From Daedaleopsis sinensis (lineage: Eukaryota > Basidiomycota > Agaricomycetes > Polyporales > Polyporaceae), in contig CM066303.1 in NCBI GenBank assembly GCA_033807695.1, positions 1,860,001-1,924,000 of the forward strand: DNA of 64,000 bases. Direction: 5' to 3'. The translations under genes and the position numbers were made by a program. How positions within the stretch are numbered: position 1 is the first letter of the stretch; each line of letters begins with the position of its first letter. A model generated the notes under the pieces. That model saw only the letters and a program-made list of their open reading frames with translations. It made no database searches and was not told the DNA's origin. Positions 1 to 11,000 of the stretch are shown in pieces.

Positions 1-102
1 ACCGAAACCTGGACTGTCCCCAGTCCCCTGTCTTGTCTCGGAGGGCGGGTGGCGGCCGGTGGGGGCTCCTCCCGACCCGAGGGTCGGACGGAGGCGCCGT
101 CG

Positions 103-109
103 TATAAAG
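103..109 (+). promoter_or_regulatory. TATA box of the first gene
   Basis: TATAAAG lies 44 nt upstream of the ATG at 153, a plausible core-promoter spacing for a fungal gene with a short leader. No other promoter motif is recognised in the GC-rich stretch 1-102. Confidence 0.5.
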
Positions 110-152
110 TAGGGCGGCCTGATCTTCTAGAGTCCCCGAGCGAAATCTCACT

Positions 153-730
153 ATGCCCCACGCCCTCTCTGCCAAGTTCTCGCCCGAAACCCGTCGCCTC
201 GCCGGCGAACTGACCGTCCCCGCCGAGGCACATCTCCTTCGCCTTATCAACGAACTGGAAGACCTCGCGAGCTCCGGGAACGCGGACGAGGACGACTCGG
301 CGGCGTACGCGGAGCAGTTGGGAGATGCCCTGGTGCGTGGTCCGTAGCGTCTGTTCGTGTCGCCCTAAGGGCGACGGGGGAGTAGATCACCGTCTATACG
401 CTCCAAGGCGACCCGGAGGACACCGTGCGCTACGTCCAACGTATCAAGGACGCCGCGAACCGCGTCCCGAACGCCGCTGCGATCTACGCCCGAGTCGACA
501 CCGCCGTGTTGCGGACGCGCCGAGGCTTCCGGCTCGCCGAGCTGCGCGCCGAAGTCGGCTTGCTCTCCTTGGAGCTAGCCACTCTCCGCGAAGTTAGCTG
601 CGCCGTCGATCGTCTTGGGAACTCCCGCTCTACGCTAGCCCTCCGGCACGACGTTCTCCGTCGGCGTATCACCGACGACCTGGACGTCGCGCAGCGCGCG
701 CTCGCGGCTCTGGAGCAAAACGACGAGTAG
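153..730 (+). CDS. Hypothetical 174-aa helical protein, two exons
   Basis: Exons 153-332 and 386-730 are joined by a 53-nt intron (donor GTGCGT, acceptor GAGTAG) in phase 0, giving 174 codons. The start is the first ATG after the TATA box. The product is Leu/Ala/Arg/Glu-rich and looks largely helical, with no Cys cluster, signal peptide or membrane segment. I do not recognise the family. It lies just upstream of the larger Zn-cluster gene in the same orientation and shares its base composition and GTGCGT donor style. Both could be cargo of, or neighbours to, the convergent Gypsy-1 element. The splice model is inferred from frame continuity and consensus sites only. Confidence 0.55.
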
Positions 731-1288
731 GGTGTCGGACCGAAGGTGGAGTTGTCGGGGTGACGCGCGGTCGGGGCCAGGAGTGGCTGGGAGTGGGTAA
801 GGGGGCTCGGCGGTCGTAGCCACGACCGTCGGGGGCCCCTGTGTAGCATGTACCTAGCACGGCAGCCTAATCCCCAACTAGGGCTCTTCTCCACGGCTGA
901 ACGGCTCCGGAGTCCCTGGTCTTCGAGCGGCTTCGATGTGCGCGCGGAGCGCCCAGCGAATTCTCTGGCAGATCTGGGAAGCCCCTCCAGCGCGGCGACC
1001 TCGTCCTTGTACGGTAGGTCGAAGCCCATATCGGGCGGGGCTGCGCTGATCGACTCGTCGCCTGTCACCGCGTCCTCTATCAGCCTCGGCGACCTCGTCG
1101 AACCCGGGGTGGGCGCGAACGTTCGCGCGACCCCCTTACGCATAAAAGGGGGCGCGATCGCGCCTCTTCTCCGGCCCCGCTTCTCCTCGCTGCGCTCTCC
1201 CTTACTGCTTCCCTCTTCGCTGCTCTCGCGCTTGCCTCCTCTCTCGTTGTCCCTTCCCTCTGCTTCTTCCGCCGCTCCTACTTCCGGC
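731..1288 (+). promoter_or_regulatory. Intergenic region with promoter of the Zn-cluster gene
   Basis: No supported gene is seen in this 558-nt gap. A TATA-like CATAAAAG at 1141-1148 is followed by a C/T-rich stretch (about 1160-1265) typical of fungal transcription-start regions, then the ATG at 1289. The open frames crossing the gap on both strands have no coding features and are treated as chance. Confidence 0.4.
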
Positions 1289-3587
1289 ATGTCCGTCGTC
1301 GCTCCGGACCCCAACTATGGCGAGCCGCTCAACACGCTGGAGGCCCTCGTCGAGCGCGGAGAGGCGCCGTCCACCGCCCAGCGCGACACGACTTACGCGC
1401 TGATCTTCGAGGAGCTGGTGCGTCGCTACTGCTCCGCTCCGCGCACCTGACTGCTAACCCCCGTCGTAGCCGGGTTACCTCGGGCCCCTGAACTCCCTGG
1501 ATGATGCCTTCTCCGGCTACCTCGCGCTGGTGCGCGACGACCTTACGCCCAAAGCGCTGAAGGCGTTCGTCCGTCGGTACTCGCTCGAGAGCCGGGACCG
1601 GCGTCTGGCTCAGCTGAAGTCGCGGCAGGAGGAGATCTCCACCCAAGTCGCCGGCATCAAGGCCAGGCTCGGTGCCCAGCAGGCCGAGCCGGAGGGTACC
1701 GTACCTTCGGACGAGCTCGCCCGGGGCGCGAACATGTTGGCCAGGTCCGAGGAGAAGTTGGCGACCTGTAGGAGGAGGGTGACCCAGGTCGCTGAACAGC
1801 GTACGTCGCGCTTCCTTTTCGCCCTGTTGTTTGCTAACCTGCCCCAGTCGAGGAGTTGCAGAAGCATGGGGACTACCGCGAGCTTCAAAAGGCGAGGTCC
1901 CCGTCCTCCGCCGCTCCTGAGGTTCCACCTCCCGCCGACGCTCCCTCTGGCGACGAATCCAGCGACGCGGCGCCTCCCGTCAAGAAGTCGCCTAAGACGC
2001 GTTCCCGCCCCCGTGCGCCGAAGTCGAAGGCCGTTATCGAGGACTCCGACGTGGAGGCCGCCTCTGAGGCCGAAGACGCCGAGAACGCCGACGACGCCGA
2101 CGAACCCGACGAGGGGGACGCCGACGTCGGTGCCGCGCCGACGCCTACCAAGCTCAAGTCCAAGCACGGTAAGAAGGTCGCTGAGCCGAAGCCCAAGGCC
2201 CCGCGCGCCGTCCGGAATCCTCCCGCCGCTCTCGCCCTTGTGGGTCCCGTAAGGACCTTCCCCTCTGTCTCCCTGCTACTCCCCTTCTTTGCTAATCCGT
2301 ACGTGTGTGTCGCAGGCTGTGTGCGAGCGTTGCGGCTCCAGGAAGTCCGACGTCGATTGTGTCCGGACCGCCGGTCTCGTCCGCTGCCAGAAGTGCTCCG
2401 AGGAGGACCAGAGGTGCGATTACCTCGGTCTGAGTCTCCGCGGCGTCGTCAAAGAGTACGGTGGGCCCTCGAACCACAACCCCCGTGTCCTCGCCGTCTT
2501 CAACGGCCACGGCTTCACCTTCCCCCGTGGGCCTATGAAGGATTCGCGCGGTAAGGTCACCAAGGCCCCGCTCACCGCCGAGCAGCTCGCCGAGGGCGCC
2601 AGGCGCGTCTCCGCCATCTTGGCGAGCGGCCTCGTCGTCCGGGTCGTCGACCTCGACGTCTTGCATACGGAGGCTCGCCGAGTCGGCCTCGACCCCCTGC
2701 TCGCGGCGCCGACTCAGTTCCCGAAGAGCTTGCCCAAGGAGGTGCTGCCGGCCGTCGGGACGCGCACTGATTTGACCCGGGCAGGCCCTTCCGGCGCTGC
2801 GACTCCTCGCGGGACTGGCTCCTCGTCGTCGAAGAAGCGCAAGGTGGAGGAGTCGCCTGGCCGCAAACTGCCGGCTACCGCCCCTCCTATCAAACGATCC
2901 AAGTCTTCCGTGCCGCCCACCGTAGAGCCCGTCGTCGCTCCGCCCTCCACGTCGTCCTCTCGTCGGGGCGCGGACGTTCCTCCAGTTTCTCCCTCGGCGT
3001 TGTACCTGAACGACGCTACGATGGCCTCTGTCCGCGCCATTCGCCGCCAGTGGGCGGAGCAGATCGCGATGCTCGGCGCTACGTACCGGACCATGTTGGA
3101 TCTGGTGTCGATGGAGGAGTCCCTTACGAACGCCGTGTTCGGGAGTCCGGTCGGTCAGCGGGGTCGCCTTGTGGCCACGGCGCCTCCCCTGACTATGCTC
3201 GACCTGCCCACCGAGTTCGTCGACTGCGCGTTCGAGCCGTCTTTCCACACCACCTCGCCTTGTCTGCCGCTCTTCGAGGTTCCCGCCGGCTTCGTCTTCT
3301 CCGGTGACGCTGGTTCCACCACACGCTCGGCGACGGGGAATCCGCCGTCAGGCAGCGCGCCGAAGAAGGACGGCCCCTCTGGCGCGTCGTCGGACGCCGT
3401 CGCCGTTGAGCACGCTCTCGACGTCGATGCTTCATCGTCGTCTCGCGCCCGTGCCTCTAAGCCCGGCTCCTCTGTGAAGCGCGGTGGCTCGGGTGTCGTC
3501 CCGTCGAAGAAAGGGAAGGAACGCGCCGTCGTCGAGTCTGACTCCGATGGGGACCTGTTCGCCGAAGACGTGATGTTGCTGGACTAA
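1289..3587 (+). CDS. Zn2Cys6-like cysteine-cluster protein, 710 aa, four exons
   Basis: Exons 1289-1417, 1470-1800, 1848-2248 and 2316-3587 join in frame; introns of 52, 47 and 67 nt have GCTAAC or GCTAAT branch sites near the acceptor. The N-terminal third is helical or coiled-coil, followed by an acidic/basic Ser-Pro-Lys stretch. A six-cysteine cluster then spans residues 290-321 with spacing C-X2-C-X8-C-X8-C-X2-C-X6-C (coordinates 2322-2417). The remainder is Ser/Pro-rich with basic patches such as KKRK near 2830. Fungal Zn2Cys6 domains usually have X6 between cysteines 2 and 3, so the X8 spacing is a variant. The role could be DNA binding or an element-associated protein; nothing fixes it. 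The gene is convergent with Gypsy-1 pol. Confidence 0.65.
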
Positions 3588-3859
3588 TCTCGTGGACTCG
3601 TACTTCTTGCGCTGTACCGTCGTCTCTTGCCTGTCGCTTCTTGGTTGTTGTTCGTGCCCCCTTCCCTTTCGCTTGCCACTCGCTCCGCTTCTCTCGTTCT
3701 TCGCTGCCGTCTTGTCTGTCGTCCTCGCACGCCGTCCTTCTCGCTCTGTCCTTGTCGCTTCCAACGCTGTGCTTTCCGTCGTTCGTAGTGTAGTCGGTCT
3801 GTCTTAATGTGCTCCCTCCGTTGCTCTCGTCGTGTGCCTGATCTCTCTGGTGCTGGTAA

Positions 3860-3865
3860 AATAAA
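3860..3865 (+). terminator. Polyadenylation signal of the Zn-cluster gene
   Basis: AATAAA in an A/T-rich island lies about 270 nt after the stop at 3587. The rest of 3588-4067 is T/C-rich DNA with no supported gene; it separates the convergent plus-strand gene from Gypsy-1 pol. Confidence 0.4.
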
Positions 3866-4100
3866 TATATGGTGTACCACTGTATAGTGTGTGGCCGGGC
3901 TGAATAACGAGGAAGGAAAGGGGAAAAGAATCTTGTTCAGTGGTATCGTCGGCGGCTTGCTTTCTTCGGCGGTCTGCCGCCGCTTGTACTTTTTGTGTGG
4001 GCCTCTTGCTTGGCGTCGTGCGCTTGTTTTCTTCGGGTAATGTCGATGGTGTAGGCACTGTCCTACATCTGGTCCTCCTCCCCACTGAGCTGTCGACTCC

Positions 4101-7100
4101 CTAGTCGACCGCCCGAGCCTCCTCGTTCAGGGCGGACGCGTCGGCGCCTTCGGCGGCACGGTCGTCTGTTGCTGCATCGGCGCTGGCCTGCATCGCGTCG
4201 AGGGTGTCCTCGTCGACGTCGAGTAGGTTGCGCGCGAGGACAATGGGCTCCGTTCTCGCCAAGTACGGGATGACGCGAAACGCCGCGGTGGGCCGGTCGA
4301 AAACCGCGCCGTTGAGTTCCGACAGGATGTACGCGCCCCCCCGGTTGCGGGAGACGACGACGTACGGGCCTAGGTACCGGGGCCGCATCTTCCTGTTGAG
4401 GGACTTCTCGACGGCGGTGTTGCGCATCAGAACCAGGCGGCCTGCCTGCAGATCGTAGTCCCGAATCGTTGCTTGATGGTCTGCCTCAAACTGCCGCGCT
4501 GCTTCGACTCGACTCTGGAATACCGTGGACCTGAGGAGGGCCAGTTGTTCGGGGCGTTTTTGTAGTGCGATGGCCCGGCGCGCGACGAGCTCGTGCGTCG
4601 GGATGAGTGTCGTTGGGACGGGCATGAGGTATGTTGCTTCGGCGATGTCGAAAGGTAGAATCGGCGACGTGCCGGTGATTGCGAAATAGGGTGAGCAGCC
4701 CATCCTTCGACGGTGCGTGACCCGGTCGGCCCACAGCACAGAATAGACTCGGGAGACCCAGAGGTCGGTGTCGCCCTCGCATGCCTTCACCAGGGAGTCG
4801 CGGACGTGGAAGTGGGGTCGCTCGACGATGCCGTTCGCCTGTGAGTTGTAGCCCGAAATGCGGATGTGTTTGATATGGTACTGACGCTCCATGTATTCTA
4901 GGGCGGCGATGAACGGGGTCCCGTTGTCGGACACGATCTCTGCGAGCGCGCCCCACCGGCAGAGGAGGTCTTGGTAGATCCAGTCGCCGACAGTTTTCGC
5001 CGTGCAGGACTTGACCGCACGGGCCTCGGGCCACGACGTCGTCGCGCAGCGGGCGTGCAGGACGTGCTTGTAGCTCCCCGGCATGTCCATGGAGTCGACG
5101 TGAACGCGGACCATCGGCGCGGCGGGGTAGGTGATGGTCGGCGGTATGCTGACCTTGCGAGTTTGCCGTACTTGACATTGGTGGCAGGTGCGCACGTACC
5201 AGGCTGCGTCAGCCTTAATGTCTGGCCACCAAGCTCGCTCCGACAGGAAAGACGTCGTCGCGTGGATACCCCGGTGCCCGATGTGGTCGTGCATCTCGAC
5301 GATAGCTTTGGATCGCTCGTCGCCGAAGAGTACTAGCTGGTATGCCCCGTTGGGCACAATCCGCCAGAGCTTGCCGTCGGCGTCGAGAAAGAACTGTTCG
5401 GCGTACCGCAGGAACCTTTGCTTCTCGCGGTCGTCGTTCGGTATAGGGGCCCCGGTCGCCAGCCAGCTCTTGACGTCGTCGATGCGTGAGTCGAATTTCT
5501 TCGCCTGAGTCGTGCGGGGGAAGTCTGCGTAAGGTGGGGGCAGCACTGCGTCCAGTCGCCCCGATGTGCCGCTTGTCTGTTGGAACAGCACTTGCACCAT
5601 CGTGTCGGAGTAGAGCATCTCGTCGACCGGTGCGTGCGGGAGGGATGGCGGCGGGTTGATGAGGTGAAGGAACCCGTACATCTTGTCGACCCAGTCCTGG
5701 TACTCGTCGTCGTCGCCGTCGTCGGCGGGCTGGTCTCCGTCCTGCGGCGGTCGACGGGAAAGGCCGTCGGGTCCGTGTGTTGCGCCGGGAACGTGCACCA
5801 GCTCGAAGTGGTAGAGGTTAATGGCTACGATCCACCGGTTCATGGAGGCGGACGGGACGACGTCGGGGTTCTGCAGCATCCCCTTGATGTACTTGGCGTC
5901 AGTCTCGACGATGAGGTTGCGGATGCCGACGAGGTAGAAACGGAGCGCCTTCAGCGATCGGTACAGGCCGTAGAGCTCGAGCTTGGGCTGGGAGAATCGT
6001 GCCTCGCGCTCGTTGAGCGTGATGGACCCGAATCGACTATAGTACCGAACTCGCGGGTTGTCGGCGTCCTGCTGCCCCAGCTGGTAACCTACGGCGATGA
6101 AGGAGGTGTCGACGGCGAGTATCACTGGCGCGCCCGAATCGTAGTCGATCGGGCGCAGCGCCGGTGAGTCGAGCAGGGCCTGCTTGAGGTCGGCCATTGC
6201 CTGGAGCTGCTCGGCGCCGAACTCCCAGGGGGCATCCTTCCGGGTGAGCTTGACGAGCGGATGGGCCCGCTTAGCGAAATCGCGGATAAAGATCCGGCCC
6301 ACGCCTACGGTCCCCAGGAAGGCCCGGACGTCAGAGATGTTGGAGCAGGTCTGCCAGTTCACTACGGCGGCGACGTTCGAGGGCTCCGGCGCGCGGCCGA
6401 GAGGTGTGCAATAGTGGCCCGCCGCCGTGAATTTCGGCGGTGCGACTTCCGACTTTGGTCCTGAAAACGTCCCGCCGGCGTGCTTCATGCGCTGGACCAC
6501 ACGGTTGAGGTCGCCGAGGTGCTCCCAGAAATACCTGCGGACCCCAGGGTTTGCCGGGATACATTCGTAGGAACCGTCAATGCGTTGGTAACTGCTTTTC
6601 GGCCCCTTGACAAACACGTCGTCGATGTACGTGAGCGCGCAGTGCGGAATTTCGGGCTGGAGGATGAAGGTGATGTCGTCGTGAAAGATAGGTACGGAGT
6701 TGGACCATCCCATGGGGAGCGTGGTGAGGCGCATAGCGCCGAAGGGGGTCTGGAAAGTGGTCAAGTCCCGAGAGTCTTCGTGGAGTAGCCGTTCGTCGTA
6801 GCCAACGTAAAGGTCTAGCACGGTTCCGCACGAGTTTCCGGCGAACTGCTCGGCGATGTGGTCGGGTATCGGCGGTACGCCGCTGTGCTGGATAGTGACT
6901 TCGTTCAGTGGCTCCAGGCTGTGTACGATGCGAACCGAGCCGTCTTTCTTGAGCACGCAAAACCATCGGGACCGGTAGGACGAGTTCGACGGCTCGTACA
7001 CTCCGGCGGTGATCTTCCTTCGGAGGAGCTCGGTTGCTGGTCGATAGACACCGGGGGCCAGCGGGAAGTTCGTTTGTCGCCAAGGTTTGTGCGGAACCAC

Positions 7101-8038
7101 AGGAATCTTGACCGGCGGAAACATGTCCTTGTCGAGCGTGCCCCGCTCCGAATCCTCCCAAGCGAAAGCGTCCTCGTGCGCTAGGAAAAAGGCGTCGAGC
7201 ACGTCGAGCTCCTCCGGCGTGAGCCACTTGTGCTTCTCGCGCATGGTTTGTCGGCGCTCTGCCGTGTACCGCTTGCCGGGCGCGAACGGTGGCGGGTTCG
7301 GGTTCAGCTCCGGCAGTCCTTCGAGCGGGTCGCCGATAATCTGTCGAACGATGCGAAACTCGGCGGGCAGGTCTGTCATAATTGGCCGGACCTTCTTCGC
7401 CACGGGCTTGTACTTCTTTTTGGTTTTGAGGAAGACGTCCACGGGCACCTCGGCATCCTCGGCGGTCTCGGTCACGCCGGTGACTGACGTTTTTCGGCGC
7501 GGCGCCGACGCGCTGTTCGGGAGTGGCGTGCAGGCTTCGGTGTCGGCCTCGGTCTCGACTTGCAACGGCGCAGGTGGTGAGACGTGGCTACGGAAATATG
7601 TGAAAACGTTCACCACCGCCTCCTTCGGCGATTTCGACGTCGTCGGCGTACTTGGCACGGTGGACTCCGGAGGGGTGGTGTGGCGACGCTTGGCGGAGCG
7701 TCGCGGTAGGGATCTCGTCGCATAGACGGGTTTTGGTACTGCCTTGGTGGCCCGACTATCTGCGGGCATCGGTCGGCGGTCCGCCGAGAGGGTATCGGGT
7801 GTGGGTAGGGCGGCGCCGGCTACGGCACCATTCGAGACAGCGGACAAAAGGGGCTGGAGACGTGGAGAAAGGTCGGGATCATCGCACATGCGAACGTAGG
7901 TTTCTTGTATATTTTTGGGAGAGAGATCGGTCAAGGGGGTCTGGGAAACAAGGAAAAACTCGTCGGTCCTATGGTCATACTCGAGGACGAGAGCGACGTT
8001 CTCATCGTCGGCCTCTACATCCTCGACCACCGAAAACC
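4101..8038 (-). CDS. Gypsy-1 Pol: RT, RNase H, integrase (via -1 frameshift)
   Basis: About 1310 residues open from the gag overlap to the stop at 4101. The frame has no ATG near its 5' end (first candidate codon GTG at 8030), which fits synthesis by -1 frameshifting from gag. Residue numbers run from that GTG. RT spans about 330-520, with the first catalytic Asp in LDLYVGY and the active-site box YIDD at 468-471. RNase H spans about 635-760 (AVDTS, LELYGLY, ETDAKY). The integrase zinc domain has His914/His919 and Cys949/Cys952. Its core acidic residues are D979, D1035 and E1070. No chromodomain is evident at the C-terminus. The protein copies the element RNA to cDNA and inserts it. Confidence 0.9.
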
Positions 8039-8039
8039 C
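7981..8039 (-). promoter_or_regulatory. -1 ribosomal frameshift cassette between Gypsy-1 gag-pro and pol
   Basis: On the minus strand, reading in gag frame, the heptamer G-GGT-TTT occupies 8039-8033, a perfect X-XXY-YYZ slippery site. Slipping -1 there enters the pol frame, which is closed by TGA about 12 nt upstream, so the shift must occur in this short overlap (gag stop at 8015-8017). After a 6-nt spacer, TCGAGGA (8026-8020) can pair perfectly with TCCTCGA (7987-7981). A nested CGACG/CGTCG hairpin can form in the loop. Slippery site plus stem at 5-9 nt is the classical -1 frameshift arrangement; activity is inferred. Confidence 0.7.
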
Positions 8040-11000
8040 ATCGGCATCTCACGCATTCCCGCCGGCGCTGTCCCCTTCGCATACGTAGGCATTGCTATCT
8101 TCTTCCCGGTGTTTGGGCACGTAACTTCGAGCGTCTGCCGACCGTCGGCCTCGTTCCGAATTTCGGCGGACAGCAGTACCTCGAATGGTCGGCCCAGCAA
8201 GACGTCGTAGGAGGCGTTCTGGACGATGTGCATCTGGAGGTAGACCGTGATTCCACCGGCGATGGCCACGGGCACGTCGCGGGCTAGACCAAGCGTGCTC
8301 TGTTCCTCGCCGTTGGCCGACATCATCGTGATGCGCGCCGTCGGATCCCAACTGAGCCCCAACTCGTGTGCCTTGTCGACGCTACACGACACGATTTGCG
8401 ACCCGCTGTCGAGGATACACTCTACAATGTCGGCGTCGTTGACCCAGGTGGCGATGGACCGCAGCTTGAAGCTGTTCGAGGCTACGATCCTGTCGGCGTT
8501 CGCGTCGGCGGAGACCCGGGCACCCACGGCGCCGATCAAGTTGACTCGGTACACTCCCTTAGGCCTCGGTTGCTGCCCAGCGGGAGCGTCCGCCGGCGGA
8601 AGGTAGTTCTGGGGGATGTTCGACGGTGCGTGCAAACGGTCCTCGCTGTCGGGGACCTCCTCGACGCGGGGCGACTGGCGGACAGGCCCGTACCGCGGAC
8701 TACCGCCGACGGGGGTCGTCGAGTCGACTACTGGCACTGGGGTACGGCGCAACGCCGTGGCCTCCTGCATGAGCTTGCGGACGTCGGGGGATATACGTAG
8801 AAGATCGGCGGGAGTAAGGGTGACCGATTCTTTCTCTACAAAGTTGGCACTGAAGACTCTTTTCGCAGCGGTCTCGTCGGCGATCGGCGCCGCGACTTTA
8901 TACGCCGGCGTCGGGGCTACCTGTCTCTCGGCGGAGCGCGCAGGACGTGGCGGCGGCGCCGTCGCGGGGCGGTAGGAGAACTCGTGCGTCGGGGGATCAC
9001 CCGCGCGGGTTGCATCTCGCGCCGCCGCAAACGGAAGGGGGGGGAACGTCGGGTCGTCGTCTTCGGTCGTCGGGGAGCGGGCGCGCGTGCGGTCTGGCTT
9101 GACACTCGCGTCCGCGTCGGCGACGTCCGATGGCCCCTCGGGAGACTGGCCTTCTTCGACGGGATCCTCCTGCGCGTCAGGCTCGTGTTCTACCACTTCG
9201 GGATTCAGCCGGACCGTCCTCGTCGTCTTCTTCGGCGGTAAGGACGTGATTACCACGCCGTCGAACACTTGCCTTGGCTTCTGGTTGCCGCGTTTCTTCT
9301 CCAGGATGTCGTTGGCTAGAGCCAGGTGCTGAGCGAGGCACTCTACATGTTCCTCCATACTGCGTTCCTCCGAGACCAGGACGGACTGTTGGTTGTTGAC
9401 GTACGTGGCCGGCGCCGCAGTAGGTCTTTGTAGGGCGCCGAAGCCGTCGGCGATGGCGAACATCATCTGGCCCACGGGTCCGCCGACGACTGCCTTCTGG
9501 TTCGGGTTCTGCTCGTGCCAGGCCCGGACTTGGTCGACAAGCCAGCGACCAGGAAGGTGCCTCGGTACTTCGACGCCGCCGGGAAGGAGCACACGCCCAG
9601 TAGCGGGGTGGCGTTGGACCAAACCCTCGCGTACGTCCCGGTCCACGGCGCCGCACGTACGGGTCCGGCAGCCCGGGATTCCACAGTAGTAGCACGGTTC
9701 TCTAGGAGGCCTCGGGTAGTCGTTGGCTGGCCAGGGCCGGTTCTGCTGCTGCTGGTAGGCGTTCTGCGACGGCGGGGGATAGGCGTTCGGCGGCGGCCCC
9801 TGCTGGTACTGGTTGCCGTTCTGGTAGGGGTTATTCATCGGCGGGCCGTTCGAGGCTTGCTGGTTCGCTGCCTGGAGGACCGGCTGAATCGCGGCTACGG
9901 CGTCGCGGACCGCGCTGCTGATGATACTCTGAAAGACTTCCGCTTTGATGACGACGTTGTCGGAGGCTGGGGTCGGTCGAACCGTCTGCGGGGTCCACAC
10001 GGCCGCGGTGTTCGGCGTGGCGCCGAGGGTCTGCGTCGGCGGTGCGTCGGCGGCGGTCCTGGTCGGCTGCTCGTAGGCGGCATGGAACGGGTTGTCGTTA
10101 CCGAAGCAGTGGCAGATTGCCTCATGCACGTCCTCCATCTTGTAGGAGTCGTTGACGTCCTTAGCCACTTTGTAGCTGAGCCTGGCTTGGACCCGCTGGG
10201 CCAGGTCGGTGTCGAGGACCTTCATCATTGTGCTGGTGACCTCCCGTTCCGTCAAATCCCTCGTCGGCTTGTCGCGGGCGAGGTAGAGTGCGATAGGGTA
10301 GAGCCGGCGGTAGAACGCTAGATATTCCGGCAGCGTGCTGACTCCAAAGCGCCGAAGGTACTCGCCGACAACGGCGTTGTACTCGTCGACTGTCCAACGC
10401 TTGCTATCCTCTAGGCCCGGGAAGAACTCCAGTAGAGACTTCTTGAGGTCGGCGTAGGTCTTGGACGCATCGGAAAAGTGGGGGTGGGATTCTATCATAC
10501 GCACATAGTCGACCTCGGCGTACATCGCGAGTGTCTTCTTCTTCTCGGTGTCGTCGGCGATCTGATAGTTGGCGATGACCCGGTCCACCTGGTCGAAGAA
10601 ACGGAGAGCCCAGGTCTTGGTGGGATTCGCCGACGGTTCCCACACCGGGGCTCCGCGCTGGTTACGCATGGGCAGCGCCGCAAAGCCGGTTTGGTGAGCC
10701 ATTCTGAATAGGATCTGGGTCGGCGCTGGCACGGGGATGGGATTCGGGGTCGTGGTTGAGAAACTGGATAGGGAGGAGAGGGTTGACGCGGTAGAGTGCG
10801 GGGGACGCTGCACGTCGGCGGTAGGACGGGGGTTTCGGCGCGAGGTAAGGCGGTTAACGTCGGCGATGGGCGCAAGGGGCTGTTCGCCGCTCTGTTCGTA
10901 GCCTCGGCGTGTGCGAGTCACGGTGGGAAAGGACGTTGGGGGATTTTCGGGGGAGGGGGTTCGTCGGCGGTTCGTCAAGGGTCGCGGGGCACTTGTAGCT

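Noticed and set aside
484..1314. 276-codon open frame on the minus strand over the first two genes
   Set aside because: Antisense shadow of GC-rich coding DNA: Arg/Ser-rich, with no domain, while the plus strand gives a coherent spliced model.
4050..4067. TGTAGG...CCTACA, considered as an LTR edge of Gypsy-1
   Set aside because: It is a short local palindrome; no second copy exists near the 5' side of the element, so no LTR can be called.
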